Numbered from the stretch's first letter, positions 29,193 to 39,870 are shown. The stretch: 64,000 nucleotides of DNA from Gemmatimonadaceae bacterium (GCA_035533755.1 DATLTC010000010.1:62001-126000); one strand, 5' to 3'. Numbers and translations: made by a program. Notes: a model not told the origin generated them from the sequence alone.

Positions 29193-30584
29193 ATGGGTTG
29201 TCACCCTCGCCGTTCGTTCGTCGCCCGTGTGTCGGCGGCTCTCGGGCTTATCGCCCTCACCGCGGTTTCCGCGGCTGACGCCCAGACCGACACACGTGCG
29301 GCGGAACGCGCTCCCGCCCCGTCCTCGCCTTGCCCCCGGTGGCGCATCGCCACCGACCGGGGCGCGCGCACGGCGCGGGGGCAGCCGGTATACGTGGAAC
29401 AGCCGGCCGCCCTGGCGCTGCCCGCAGGTCTGGCGCTGTTCGGCAGCCCGTCGTTCATCTGGCAGGACTCGGCGGTGTTCGCCTCCATTGATTCCGCGGG
29501 ACACCGCCCCGACGCGGGCGACTTCGCGCTCGCCGGGCTCCTCCTCGACTCGGCGATGACGCCGCGCCCCATGCCGTTGCCGCCCGGAGTCGCGCGGATG
29601 CTCGCGCCGCGCGTCCTTCCCGGGCCGCGCGGTGTCGCCGACGTGTACTGGGGGACGGCCGCGGACACGGCCACCGGCCCGGAACCCAGCGCCACCGAGA
29701 TCTGGCACGCCACGTTCGACGGCCGCGCGTGGTCCACGCCGGACCAGGTCTTCCGCGCCGCATCCATGACGTGGACCGTCACCGCCCCCACCGTGGTGGT
29801 CGGCGGCGCGCCCACCATTGCCGTGCCCGCCACCGCCCAGGTCGACGGGGTCGACCACGATGGCGTGGCGATCATCCGGCGCGCGGGCGGGGCGTGGGCC
29901 GTGTCATGGATCGATGTCCACTCCGCAACGCCCAACACCACGGCGCTCGCGGCGCTGGGGGGCGGGCGGCTGTTGCTCGTGTTCGTCGGCAGTCTGTGGT
30001 CCCCCGCGCTCCGGGTGACCAACGCCGTCTTCGCCGCGCGTTCATCCGATGGCGGCGCCACGTGGACCGCACCCACCGTGCTGCTGTCCTACGGCTCGCG
30101 AATGGTGAACGAACTGCAACTGGTCGCCATGCCGTCGGCGGAGCTGCACCTCTTCTGGCTGCGGCGGGTGAGTCCGTCGCAGATGTTCAGCGATAGCGTG
30201 CAGCACGCCGTGAGCCGGGATGCGGGAGCCACGTGGGAGTTCCTCCCGGGCGTGGGCGGCGTTCCGGCAGTGGCCGGGCTGGCCGTCGCCCCGCTGCCCG
30301 ATGGGGCGATCGCGGTCGCGGCGCGGAGCGTGATCGCCGACTCGCTGCTGCTCGCGATCTGGGACGCCAGTGCGTGGCGCCTGCCGCCGCGTGGCGCGCT
30401 GTCGGCGGTCCACTCGTCGCCGCGATTCGTCGGCCGTTCCGCCGACGCGCTCTGGCTGGTCTGGGGCGTGGCCAGGCGCGGCGGCGTGCCACAGTTCCCG
30501 AGCGCGATGGTGCCGGAGCTGCGCATGGCTCCGCTGCAGCGATGGTGCGGCGTGGACGCGGCGCCGCGCGACTCCTTGCCATAG
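29193..30584 (+). CDS. Secreted sialidase-like (BNR/Asp-box) protein
   Basis: 463 residues from ATG 29193. The frame is open upstream, but this Met directly precedes a signal peptide (ARVSAALGLIALTAVSAADA). Two Asp-box motifs, SSDGGATW and SRDAGATW, the S-x-D-x-G-x-T-W hairpin of sialidase-type beta-propellers, lie near residues 288 and 347. Repeated blades are suggested by the periodic strand pattern. No sialidase catalytic Arg triad or Tyr/Glu pair could be identified, so a binding or structural role is as likely as hydrolysis. Confidence 0.75.
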   Translation: MGCHPRRSFVARVSAALGLIALTAVSAADAQTDTRAAERAPAPSSPCPRWRIATDRGARTARGQPVYVEQPAALALPAGLALFGSPSFIWQDSAVFASIDSAGHRPDAGDFALAGLLLDSAMTPRPMPLPPGVARMLAPRVLPGPRGVADVYWGTAADTATGPEPSATEIWHATFDGRAWSTPDQVFRAASMTWTVTAPTVVVGGAPTIAVPATAQVDGVDHDGVAIIRRAGGAWAVSWIDVHSATPNTTALAALGGGRLLLVFVGSLWSPALRVTNAVFAARSSDGGATWTAPTVLLSYGSRMVNELQLVAMPSAELHLFWLRRVSPSQMFSDSVQHAVSRDAGATWEFLPGVGGVPAVAGLAVAPLPDGAIAVAARSVIADSLLLAIWDASAWRLPPRGALSAVHSSPRFVGRSADALWLVWGVARRGGVPQFPSAMVPELRMAPLQRWCGVDAAPRDSLP

Positions 30585-30631
30585 CGAATCGACGCTGTCG
30601 TTGCCGGCCACACCGCTGGCGCTGATTCGCT
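30583..30631 (+). terminator. Hairpin after the BNR-repeat gene
   Basis: agcgaatc (30583-30590, overlapping the stop codon) pairs with gattcgct (30624-30631); inner bases gacgc and gcgct extend the stem partly. The loop is GC-rich and no T tract follows. Confidence 0.35.
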
Positions 30632-30692
30632 GTTCCACGGGCCTATGGACCGGGCCGGGCCTCCCCTCATGTCCCAAACCCGGAGGATTCCC

Positions 30693-31718
30693 ATGTCCAT
30701 ACACCGCACTTGTCGTCACCCCGTCGTCGCCGCGCTCGCGTTGGCGATGGCCGCCGCGTGCGCCGACGCGCCCACGCGCCCCGACGCGCGGCCCCCCGCC
30801 GCCGATCCGCCGCCGGCGCCCTTGGTGGCCGGCCCTGGAGCGCGCGTGCTCACGCCCGCCGAATCGGCAATCCACGCCACGGCCGCCGCGTGGGCGGCCG
30901 GCGGCAACCGCACGCTGCAGGACTTCCTGGCCACCGACGCCCTGTGGTCGGAGTCGGCCCGCTCGGCATTCGCCGCCGCGTCCGGGGGCCCGAGCGCCGT
31001 GCCGGCGCCGCCGATCCCGCCGAGCGGCGCGGCGGAGACGGGCGTCCCGCCCACGGTGCCGATCACGCCGGAGACGTTTCCCCGGGCGTACATCGTCGCG
31101 TCGAGCACGCAGGCGTTCACAAATGGCGCGGCGGGCGCCGTCACGTCGATCGTCACGTACTACGGCGTTCGCGCGCACACCGACGTGACCTACTCGTCCA
31201 ACGACGACAGGGGACAGGTGGTGAATCCGAAAACCATCGTCTCCAACGAGGGATATTCGGAGGGCGCGATCGGATGCCTCTCGAACACCACGGCCAGCTG
31301 CACCTTCCTCGGTTCGCTGGTCACGCCGATCGCGAACATCAACTTCGGCCGGTCGTGCGGCGTGACCCTGTCGGCGTCGGCGCATCACCGCGCCTGGTTC
31401 CAACTGCCCATACCCCTCGTCGATCAGATCCTCACCCGGTGGCACTGGTATCTGCTCGAATGGGGTTGGAACACCGGCGACGATCAGGTCGCCAACGCGT
31501 CCAACGGCCCGTGTCCCACCGAGGTCGTGACGCAACCGGTCTGCGGCACGCAGCTGATCTACGATGCGACCACGTGCGACGACGGCGGCGGCGACAACCC
31601 CGCGCTTCTGGGTGCCGCCGATCCGCAATGCACGCTCTGGCTGATCCAGATCGAACAGTCGTACGACGGCGGCCGCACCTGGTACGTCGTGGACTCATGG
31701 ATCGAACAGCGGTGCTAA
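30693..31718 (+). CDS. Putative lipoprotein of unknown function
   Basis: 341 residues from ATG 30693. The N-terminus has a short signal peptide with lipobox AAAC (ALALAMAAACADAP), then a Pro/Ala-rich linker. The rest includes a region ending DYGGGDN-like repeats and several paired cysteines (GCLSNTTASC, SCGVTLS, GPCPTEV, QPVCGT, TTCDDGG, QCTLW, QRC), suggesting a disulphide-stabilised extracytoplasmic domain. Its C-terminal YDGGRTWYVVDSW resembles a lone Asp-box. The family was not recognised. It may be co-transcribed with the next gene. Confidence 0.7.
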   Translation: MSIHRTCRHPVVAALALAMAAACADAPTRPDARPPAADPPPAPLVAGPGARVLTPAESAIHATAAAWAAGGNRTLQDFLATDALWSESARSAFAAASGGPSAVPAPPIPPSGAAETGVPPTVPITPETFPRAYIVASSTQAFTNGAAGAVTSIVTYYGVRAHTDVTYSSNDDRGQVVNPKTIVSNEGYSEGAIGCLSNTTASCTFLGSLVTPIANINFGRSCGVTLSASAHHRAWFQLPIPLVDQILTRWHWYLLEWGWNTGDDQVANASNGPCPTEVVTQPVCGTQLIYDATTCDDGGGDNPALLGAADPQCTLWLIQIEQSYDGGRTWYVVDSWIEQRC

Positions 31719-31730
31719 CCCACCACGTTC

Positions 31731-31756
31731 GGCCGCGGCGCATCCGCGCCGCGGCC
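31731..31756 (+). terminator. Perfect hairpin between secreted-protein genes
   Basis: ggccgcggcgc (31731-31741) and gcgccgcggcc (31746-31756) form a perfect 11-bp stem with the 4-base loop atcc, 13 bases after the preceding stop. No T tract; a rho-independent-like or processing hairpin. Confidence 0.6.
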
Positions 31757-31785
31757 CTCACCCGGTCATCTCCAAGGAGTTTCAC

Positions 31786-32295
31786 ATGCGAATGCACGGC
31801 AACACATTGGTCATCGGGGCGCTGGTCGCCGCGGGCGCGCTCGGCGCGCCGGCGGCGGGCGCTCAGCAGCAGCCGGCGCCGCCGCCGGGACGCGTCGCGG
31901 TCATCGTGGCCGTGGCCGACCAACCGCTCTTCGGTCAGGGCACGGTGATCCTTCGGCGGGGCGGCGCGCTGGGCCCGAGCGTGATCGTGATGTCGCGCGA
32001 GGCCGCGACGCCCGAGCACCTCGCGGCCGCCGCGGCCACCCTGGCCGCGATCCTGGAACGCGACGGCGACGCGGGCGCGGGCGAGGGGCTGTTCCGAATC
32101 GCGGATTCCGTGGTCGGACCGGCCGCTGAACTTGTCGCGGCACGCCACGCGCTTGCCGGCGTCAACTCGGCATCCATCGACACCGTTCCCGGCGTCGGAG
32201 CGGCCCGCACGGCGCGCATCTATCTGCCGGATCGAACCGCGCGCGCCGATCTGCGCGCGCGCGGAAAGCTGACGCTGCAACGGCGTCCCCAATGA
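31786..32295 (+). CDS. Small secreted protein of unknown function
   Basis: 169 residues. A good ribosome site (AAGGAG at 31774-31779) supports ATG 31786. The signal peptide (LVIGALVAAGALGAPAAGA) ends near AQQQ. The mature part is small, Ala-rich and cysteine-free, with an alternation of predicted helix (residues 75-95) and strands. No recognisable domain. It lies between two hairpins and could be transcribed alone. Confidence 0.65.
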   Translation: MRMHGNTLVIGALVAAGALGAPAAGAQQQPAPPPGRVAVIVAVADQPLFGQGTVILRRGGALGPSVIVMSREAATPEHLAAAAATLAAILERDGDAGAGEGLFRIADSVVGPAAELVAARHALAGVNSASIDTVPGVGAARTARIYLPDRTARADLRARGKLTLQRRPQ

Positions 32296-32297
32296 AC

Positions 32298-32338
32298 GCG
32301 CGGGGGCGGGTTCCTTCCGGGGCCCGCCCCCCTCGCGC
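32298..32338 (+). terminator. GC-rich hairpin terminator candidate
   Basis: gcgcgggggcggg (32298-32310) pairs with cccgcccccctcgcgc (32323-32338) with one bulge, starting 2 bases after the stop codon. The stem is long and very GC-rich; no T tract follows. Confidence 0.55.
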
Positions 32339-32421
32339 GCCGTGCGGGCGCGCGCCCGCGGGCTGGCCCAATCCGTGCACCGGCGCGCATACTCCAGTCC
32401 GGTCCACTCTTGCCGTGCCTC

Positions 32422-34188
32422 ATGGCTCCTTTCCGCGCGCTGATTCTCGCTTCGCTCTGCTGCGCCGCTCCGCTCGCGGCGCAGAGCCGATTCCCCGCCC
32501 AGGTCCTGATCGTGCCCACGTTCCACGGCCCCGACCGTGGGCAGGCTCACCGGGCCGCGGACCTCGTGCGCAATCGCGTGGCCGATGCGTTCTCTCGCCG
32601 CGAACTGCGCGTGGTCTCGGCCGGCGACGTCGCCGACTGGCTCGAGAAGTCGGGATTCGACGAGGACTCGACCTTCCTCCCATCCGAAGCGCGAGACATC
32701 GCGCGCCACTTCCGCGCCGACGAGCAGATCACGGGCACGGTGACGCGGATGGCCACCGGCGTCCGCGTGCGCGCCGTGCTCACCGTGGTCCGCGATTCGC
32801 AGATGGCGCAGCCGCTCGTGGCCGAGGCGCCCACGGTGGACGCGGCGGCGCGTGCGGTGGGCGACGAGGCGGTGGCTGCGCGACGGCAGATGCTGCCGCT
32901 GCGGCGCTGCGAGAATTTCGCGCGCGACGGCCAGTTGGACAGCGCCGCCAAGGCGGCGGCGCAGGGGGTGGCGGCGTACCCGCGGAGCACGCTCGCCCGC
33001 GCCTGTCTGCTGCGCGTGCTGGTGCGCATGCCGGGCAATCTCACCGACTCCGTGATCGCCGTGGCCCGGGCCATGCTCGCCGCGTCGCCGGCCGATCCGA
33101 TCGCCCTCGAACAGTTGGGACTGGCCCTCGACACGCGCGGCGCATTTGCCGACGCGTCCCAGGCCTGGCTGCGCCTGCTGGCCACCGATTCGCTGAACGC
33201 GTCGCTCCTCCAGCAGGTGGTGGAGGCGCTGTCGCGCGAAGGAAACGCCCGCCTCGCCGAGCCAATCATCGTCCGGGGTACCGACGCCAATCCGGAAGAT
33301 CTGCCGCTCCTCAAGCTGCGCTGGCTGGTTCACTTGGCCACGGGCAACTGGCCGGCCGCCATCGCCGCGGGCGAGCGCCTCGAGGCGCAAGACGCCGCCG
33401 CGCGAGCCGATCCCGACTTCTACCTGCGCCTGGCCTCCGCCTACCGCGCCGACAGTCAGCCGGAGCGCGCGCTGTCCACGGCGGCCGCCGGCGTGGCCAG
33501 CTTCCGGTCCGACGCCTCGCTGTATTCGTTGTACGTGCAGTTGCTCCAATCGGAGAACGCCACGGCGCTGCCCCGCGGACTGTCCCGCTTTCCCGACAAC
33601 GCCGATCTGCACGCCCTGGCTGCGCAGTCGCTCAACGCCGCGGGCGATGTGGCGGGCGCCGCGCGTGAGATGCGAGTCGCGCTGGCCGCCAACCCGGCGC
33701 TCCCCCACGGATTCCTGCAGCTCGCCGTCTACGACATGGCCCTCAACGCGCCGGACAGCGCGCTCGCGGCGCTGAACGGCGCGCTGGCGCACGGCGAGGG
33801 CGCGGCCACGGTGGCGCAGTTCGCGCTGGCGCGCGGCAACGCGCTCTACGCCGCCGCCAACGGCACCAAGCTGCGCGCGGACTTCGAGCGGGCGCACCGG
33901 TTCCTGGCGCTCGCGGAGCGCCTCGATCCCAGCGCGCAGGCGGAGTTCCTGCTGGGCGCGTCGGCGCTCTCGGTGGGCCAGTACGCGGCCAACGAAGCCC
34001 CGGCGGCCAGGCGCTGCGACCTGTCCCGGCTGGCCGACTCGTCGTTGACGGAAGCGGCGGCCCGGCTCACCAGCGGGCGGTCCGCGGCCCCGGAGGCCGC
34101 GGACCAGTTCCTCCAGTACCTCGGCACGCTGCGGCCGTTCGTGGCCAACCAGATCAAGGCGTTCTGCCCGCCGGGCGGCACGCGCTGA
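32422..34188 (+). CDS. Secreted TPR-repeat protein
   Basis: 588 residues from ATG 32422 (MAPFRALILASLCC); the signal peptide is cleaved near LAAQ/S. An N-terminal alpha/beta domain (about 25-140: VLIVPTFHGPDRGQAHRAADLV, ITGTVTRMATGVRVRAVLTVV) resembles the CsgG/TolB-N-like fold that precedes TPR arrays in similar proteins. Residues about 150-540 are tetratricopeptide-type helical repeats (ALEQLGLALDTRGAFADASQAW, DLHALAAQSLNAAGDVAGAARE). It probably acts as a periplasmic scaffold. The partner is unknown. Confidence 0.8.
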   Translation: MAPFRALILASLCCAAPLAAQSRFPAQVLIVPTFHGPDRGQAHRAADLVRNRVADAFSRRELRVVSAGDVADWLEKSGFDEDSTFLPSEARDIARHFRADEQITGTVTRMATGVRVRAVLTVVRDSQMAQPLVAEAPTVDAAARAVGDEAVAARRQMLPLRRCENFARDGQLDSAAKAAAQGVAAYPRSTLARACLLRVLVRMPGNLTDSVIAVARAMLAASPADPIALEQLGLALDTRGAFADASQAWLRLLATDSLNASLLQQVVEALSREGNARLAEPIIVRGTDANPEDLPLLKLRWLVHLATGNWPAAIAAGERLEAQDAAARADPDFYLRLASAYRADSQPERALSTAAAGVASFRSDASLYSLYVQLLQSENATALPRGLSRFPDNADLHALAAQSLNAAGDVAGAAREMRVALAANPALPHGFLQLAVYDMALNAPDSALAALNGALAHGEGAATVAQFALARGNALYAAANGTKLRADFERAHRFLALAERLDPSAQAEFLLGASALSVGQYAANEAPAARRCDLSRLADSSLTEAAARLTSGRSAAPEAADQFLQYLGTLRPFVANQIKAFCPPGGTR

Positions 34189-34259
34189 CGCGCGCGCGGC
34201 TCGGCGCCCAGCGCCCGGCCGCCCTGCCCACGCGCGCCCGGGCGAACTACCATTCGTGC

Positions 34260-35174
34260 ATGTCGCACGAATCGTTCGCGCCCAGCCAGGATGCGGAGTC
34301 CAGGGAGGCGGCGCTCATCCAGTGGTTGCGGTCCGAGGCGCGGGTGGCGGTGGGGTTCAGCGGCGGCGTGGATTCAGCCTACCTGGCCTGCATGGCCGTG
34401 GACGCGCTGGGTCGCGACGCCATGCTCGCCATCATCGGACGCAGCGCCTCGTACCCCGCCGTGCAGTGGGCCGCGGCGCGCCGAGTGGCCGACGACTTCG
34501 GCGTGCCGGTGCTCGAGCTGGATACCGACGAGATCCACGACCCGCGCTACGCGGCCAATCCGGTCAATCGGTGCTACTTCTGCAAGACCGAGCTGTGGAC
34601 CAAGCTCGTGCCGGCGGCGCACGCGCGCGGCTTTCATACGGTGGTGGACGGCACCAACGCCGACGATCGCGGCGATTACCGGCCCGGCGCGCAGGCGGGA
34701 CGCGAACACGACGTGCGCTCGCCGCTCGCCGAGTTGGGGTTCACCAAGGCCGACATCCGCGAACGCTCACGCGCGCGCGGCATTCCCAGCTGGCACCAGC
34801 CGTCCTCGCCCTGCCTGTCGTCGCGGCTGCCGTACGGCACCGCCGTCACGATCGAGCGCCTGCGCCAGGTGGAGGTGGCCGAGGAGCAGCTCCGCCGGCT
34901 CGGCGTGGCGGGCGATCTGCGCGTGCGGCACCACGGCGACACGGCGCGCGTGGAGATCGCGTCGCGCGAGCTGGGCCGGTGGCTCGCGGCGGACGGCGCG
35001 GCGGCGGTGGAGCGCGCCGTGCGTGCCGCCGGATTCGCCGCGGTGGAGATCGACCCCCGCGGGTACCGGTCGGGTGCCCTGAACGTGCTGGCCGGGGTTG
35101 GGCCCGCCGCGGCCACCGGCGCTCCCTCCGCGCTCACGCGACCGGCGTCCGGTGCGCCTGTTCCTCGCGATTAA
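34260..35174 (+). CDS. larE: ATP-dependent sulfur transferase LarE
   Basis: 304 residues with the PP-loop SGGVDS (about 34-39) and the LarE segments GRSASYP, RCYFCKTELW, VVDGTNADDRGDYRPG and PSSPCLSSRLPYG. LarE adenylates and sulfurates the pyridine-dicarboxylate precursor of the nickel-pincer nucleotide cofactor. Cysteines C105, C108 and C185 are present, the pattern of cluster-binding LarE rather than the single-cysteine sacrificial type. LarB, LarC and a cofactor-using racemase are absent from the window. The last 23 bases overlap the 2'-5' RNA ligase gene. The first 25 residues are variable, and start choice is by frame and spacing. Confidence 0.9.
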   Translation: MSHESFAPSQDAESREAALIQWLRSEARVAVGFSGGVDSAYLACMAVDALGRDAMLAIIGRSASYPAVQWAAARRVADDFGVPVLELDTDEIHDPRYAANPVNRCYFCKTELWTKLVPAAHARGFHTVVDGTNADDRGDYRPGAQAGREHDVRSPLAELGFTKADIRERSRARGIPSWHQPSSPCLSSRLPYGTAVTIERLRQVEVAEEQLRRLGVAGDLRVRHHGDTARVEIASRELGRWLAADGAAAVERAVRAAGFAAVEIDPRGYRSGALNVLAGVGPAAATGAPSALTRPASGAPVPRD

Positions 35175-35718
35175 CCTCGAGGAGTCCACGCGGGCGGCGG
35201 TCCACGCTGCGGCGGCGCCGCTCCGTGACGCGGCCCCGCAGTTGGCGTGGGTGGCCGAGCGGCGCCTGCACCTGACGCTGAAGTTTCTCGGCGAGCGGCC
35301 GGAGCACGAGGTGCCGCGGATCGCCGCCGCCATGGACGCGGCTGCCGGCGCCCACGCCGCGATCCCCACGGCGGTGGGCGACTTCGGGGCGTTCCCGAAC
35401 TTTCGGCGGGCTCGCATCGTATGGATCGGCATGGACAACGAGCCTCGACTGGAACTGGTCCATCACGACGTCGAGATGGGGTGCGAGGCGTTCGGGTATC
35501 CGCTCGACGCGCGTCCGTTCCGCCCGCACGTGACGCTGGCCCGGGTCAAGCATCAGTTGGGTGTGGAGCAGTTGCGCGCGCTCAGCCGCGCCGCGCGCGC
35601 CGGCGCGGGCGCGTCGTTTCCGACCGTGATTCGCAGCATCGATCTCATGTGCAGCACGTTGCGCCCGGAAGGCGCCGCGTATGAATTGCTGCACGCCTCT
35701 CCTCTCCGGGAATCGTGA
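35152..35718 (+). CDS. thpR: RNA 2',3'-cyclic phosphodiesterase / 2'-5' RNA ligase
   Basis: 188 residues from GTG 35152 (VRLFLAINL), inside the larE 3' end. Two HxTL motifs of the 2H phosphoesterase superfamily are present, HLTL and HVTL, about 85 residues apart. The family hydrolyses 2',3'-cyclic phosphates and can ligate tRNA halves in vitro; its cellular role is unclear. The 5' end is fixed by homology (RLFLAI is the usual start); the frame extends 18 codons further up but that segment is low-complexity Pro/Arg. Confidence 0.9.
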   Translation: MRLFLAINLEESTRAAVHAAAAPLRDAAPQLAWVAERRLHLTLKFLGERPEHEVPRIAAAMDAAAGAHAAIPTAVGDFGAFPNFRRARIVWIGMDNEPRLELVHHDVEMGCEAFGYPLDARPFRPHVTLARVKHQLGVEQLRALSRAARAGAGASFPTVIRSIDLMCSTLRPEGAAYELLHASPLRES

Positions 35719-35721
35719 CCC

Positions 35722-36369
35722 ATGGGATGCCTCGCCCGCCTCGGTTGCCTCGTCCTGCTCGTGCTGTTGGGGTTCGTCGCCTGGCTCACGCGCGATCGAT
35801 GGCTGTCTCACTTCCACGCCGCGCCGCCGGCCGCCGCGGCGCACATCGACTGGCAGCCGCTCACGCTCATGGGCGCGCGGCGCGCGCAGGCGGCGCTGGA
35901 TACGCTGAGCGAACTCAAGGGTCCGGTGTTCCAGAACGTGGCGGCCGGCGACGCCTCGGCCTACGTGCTGCGGGCGCTGCTCGGCGCGCTGCCCGAGGAG
36001 GCGGACAGCGCCGAGGCGGCCGTGGTGGGCGACCAGCTCCTGGTCCGGGCATCCGTGAAGCTGCGCGAGGTGGGCGCGAGCGCCGTGCTGGGCCCGTTGG
36101 CGTCGCTGCTCGGCGACCGCGAGCGGATGCAGCTGGCCGGCAGCTTCCACGTGATTCGTCCGGGACTCACCGAGTTCCGGGTGCGCACGCTCACGCTGCG
36201 CAACCTCACCGTGCCAGAGGCGGTCATTCCCAAGCTCATCGCGCGCCTGAGCAAGGGGGTGCGCTCCGACAGCCTGTCCGCGAATGGGCTGCCCATCGCC
36301 ACGCCCAGGTACCTGGTCGACATCCGCATCACCAACGGCCATCTCACGCTCTACAAGGGGCTGCCGTGA
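35722..36369 (+). CDS. Membrane-anchored protein of unknown function
   Basis: 215 residues starting 3 bases after the thpR stop. One N-terminal hydrophobic segment (about 5-22, RLGCLVLLVLLGFVAWL) anchors a soluble, likely extracytoplasmic domain. That domain shows a repeat-like beta pattern (VVGDQLLVRASVKLREVG, FHVIRPGLTEFRVRTL, YLVDIRITNGHLTLYKG) reminiscent of lipid-binding or AsmA/DUF2993-type modules. I cannot assign a specific function. Co-directional with larE-thpR and possibly in the same transcript. Confidence 0.65.
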   Translation: MGCLARLGCLVLLVLLGFVAWLTRDRWLSHFHAAPPAAAAHIDWQPLTLMGARRAQAALDTLSELKGPVFQNVAAGDASAYVLRALLGALPEEADSAEAAVVGDQLLVRASVKLREVGASAVLGPLASLLGDRERMQLAGSFHVIRPGLTEFRVRTLTLRNLTVPEAVIPKLIARLSKGVRSDSLSANGLPIATPRYLVDIRITNGHLTLYKGLP

Positions 36370-36444
36370 TCGCCGCCGCGGCGTTGGCGCGCCGATGGCA
36401 CCGGGGTAGCTTTCACCGATGAACCGCCGTCCCCCTCGATTGGC

Positions 36445-37830
<1,386 letters not shown>

Positions 37831-37854
37831 GCGCGCGAATGGAAAGGAGCCGCT

Positions 37855-38331
37855 GTGCCCGAACGTGACTGGTCCAAGGAACTCGCCAAGATCGACAAGC
37901 AGCTCGGGTCGATGTCGGACGACGCGCTGCTCCCCAAGGAGAAGCCGGCCGCCGGCGCCGCGGGGACGCGTCCCGCGGCCGCTCCGTCCGGCGGCGCGCC
38001 GGCCGCCCGCGACCCCGCGCGCCAAACGCACTCGTTCGGCGTGTTCGCGCGCCTCGCGCTGTCGGTGGTGCTCGGCGTGGCCATCGTGCTCTGGCCGTAC
38101 CAGTCCCGCTGCGGATTCGGGTTGGCGGCGTACCTCGCCGCGGTGGCCGTGGTGGCCCTGAGCGGCGGATGGAGCGCCGTGTGGACCTGGCGCCACCGCG
38201 CGCCCAAGGCGCACGTCCTGTCACTGCTGATTCTCCTCTGGGGGCTGGTGCTGGGATCCCTCGAGGTGCTGCCGCGCATCGGGTACGCCAACCACGATGC
38301 GCAACACCCGGCCACGTGGGTCTGCAAGTGA
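37855..38331 (+). CDS. Membrane protein with N-terminal disordered tail
   Basis: 158 residues with a GTG start at 37855, 24 bases after the regulator's stop and behind AAAGGAG (37841-37847). Residues 1-60 are charged then Pro/Ala-rich (SKELAKIDKQLGSMSDDALLPKE) and likely disordered in the cytoplasm. Three or four hydrophobic helices follow (about 66-82, 88-105, 120-140). One Cys lies near the end (TWVCK). Not recognised. Its proximity to the NtrC-type gene suggests co-transcription only. Confidence 0.6.
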   Translation: MPERDWSKELAKIDKQLGSMSDDALLPKEKPAAGAAGTRPAAAPSGGAPAARDPARQTHSFGVFARLALSVVLGVAIVLWPYQSRCGFGLAAYLAAVAVVALSGGWSAVWTWRHRAPKAHVLSLLILLWGLVLGSLEVLPRIGYANHDAQHPATWVCK

Positions 38332-38370
38332 GCGCGCCGTGGAGGCGCGCCAATTCCTGATACGATACTC

Positions 38371-39858
38371 ATGACGACGACATTCAAGAATTTCATTGGC
38401 GGGGAGTGGGTGGCCCCGGCCGGCGGCGAGTATTTCGACAACCGGAATCCGGCCGACAGCGGCGACCTGATCGGGCGCTTCCCGCGCTCCGACGCGCGCG
38501 ACGTCCAGCAGGCGGTGGAGTCGGCCAAGCGCGGGTTCGACCTCTGGAAGCGCACGCCGGCACCGGCCCGCGGCGACGCCCTGCGGCGGGCCGGCGACAT
38601 CCTGGTGGCGCGCAAGGACGAGATCGCCGATCTCATGACCCGCGAGATGGGCAAACCGCTGGCCGAGACCAGGGGCGACGTCCAGGAGGGGATCGACACC
38701 GCGTATTACGCGGCCACCGAGGGGCGCCGGCTGTTCGGGCACACGGTGCCGAGCGAACTGCGCAACAAATGGGCGATGAGCTTCCGGCGGCCGATCGGCG
38801 TGGCCGGCATCGTGACGCCGTTCAACTTCCCGCTCGCCATCCCCACCTGGAAGATCTTCCCGGCGCTGTTGTGCGGGAACTCGGTGATCTTCAAGCCGGC
38901 CGAGGACGTTCCGCACACGGGCCACGTGTTCGTGGAGATCCTGCTCGAGGCGGGCGTTCCGCCGGAGGTCGTGCAGCTCGTGCACGGGATGGGTGAACAC
39001 GCCGGCAAGGCGCTGGTCGAGCATCCCGAGGTGCCGGTGGTGTCGTTCACCGGCTCCACCGAGACCGGCAAGCTGGTGGGGGAAACGTGCGGCCGGATGC
39101 ATAAACGCCTGTCGCTCGAGATGGGCGGCAAGAACGCGATGATCGTGCTCGACGACGCCGACCTCGACCTGGCGCTCGACGGCATCCTCTGGGGTGCGTT
39201 CGGGACCACCGGCCAACGGTGCACGGCCACCAGCCGGTTGATTCTGCAGTCCGGCGTGCACGATCACTTCCTGGGGCGACTGGTGGACCGCGTGAAGGAG
39301 CTCCGGCTGGGCGACGGGCGGGCGGCGGGCACCGAGGTGGGGCCGATGATCCACGAGGCGGCGGTGCGCAAGGTGGAGCATTACGTGGACGTGGGGCAGG
39401 CGGAGGGGGCCGACCTGCTATGCGGGGGCCGCCGCGCCAAGGGGAAGGGGCTCGACAAGGGCTGGTTCTTCGAGCCGACGATCTTCGCCCGGGTGCAGGC
39501 GGGGTCGCGCATCGAGCAGGAGGAGATCTTCGGGCCCGTGCTGTCGGTGGTGCGCGTGTCCACGCCCGACGAGGCCTTCGCGGTGAACAACGGGGTGAAA
39601 TACGGCCTGTCGTCGTCGCTCTACACGCGCGACGTGAACCTGGCGTTCCGCGCCCTCAACGAGCTGGACAACGGGATCACGTACATCAACGCGCCGACGA
39701 TCGGCGCCGAGGCCCATCTGCCGTTCGGCGGCGTGAAGCAGACCGGGAACGGACACCGCGAGGGGGGGTGGGAGGTATACGAGTTCTACTCGGAGACCAA
39801 GGTGGGGTACGTGGACTTTTCCGGCGCGCTCCAGCGCGCGCAGATCGACAATTACTGA
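38371..39858 (+). CDS. Aldehyde dehydrogenase family protein
   Basis: 495 residues, full length for NAD(P)-dependent ALDH. Catalytic Cys C284 lies in TTGQRCTATSR, the general base Glu in LEMGGKNAM, and the nucleotide-binding FTGSTETGK and GGVKQTGNGHREGG segments are intact. The subfamily resembles alpha-ketoglutaric semialdehyde/alpha-aminoadipic semialdehyde-type enzymes, but substrate is not assigned. A GC-rich inverted repeat follows the stop. This is a second ALDH beside the one at 10243-11610; the two are not close paralogues in their active-site motifs. Confidence 0.9.
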   Translation: MTTTFKNFIGGEWVAPAGGEYFDNRNPADSGDLIGRFPRSDARDVQQAVESAKRGFDLWKRTPAPARGDALRRAGDILVARKDEIADLMTREMGKPLAETRGDVQEGIDTAYYAATEGRRLFGHTVPSELRNKWAMSFRRPIGVAGIVTPFNFPLAIPTWKIFPALLCGNSVIFKPAEDVPHTGHVFVEILLEAGVPPEVVQLVHGMGEHAGKALVEHPEVPVVSFTGSTETGKLVGETCGRMHKRLSLEMGGKNAMIVLDDADLDLALDGILWGAFGTTGQRCTATSRLILQSGVHDHFLGRLVDRVKELRLGDGRAAGTEVGPMIHEAAVRKVEHYVDVGQAEGADLLCGGRRAKGKGLDKGWFFEPTIFARVQAGSRIEQEEIFGPVLSVVRVSTPDEAFAVNNGVKYGLSSSLYTRDVNLAFRALNELDNGITYINAPTIGAEAHLPFGGVKQTGNGHREGGWEVYEFYSETKVGYVDFSGALQRAQIDNY

Positions 39859-39870
39859 TCGGGCGGGACC

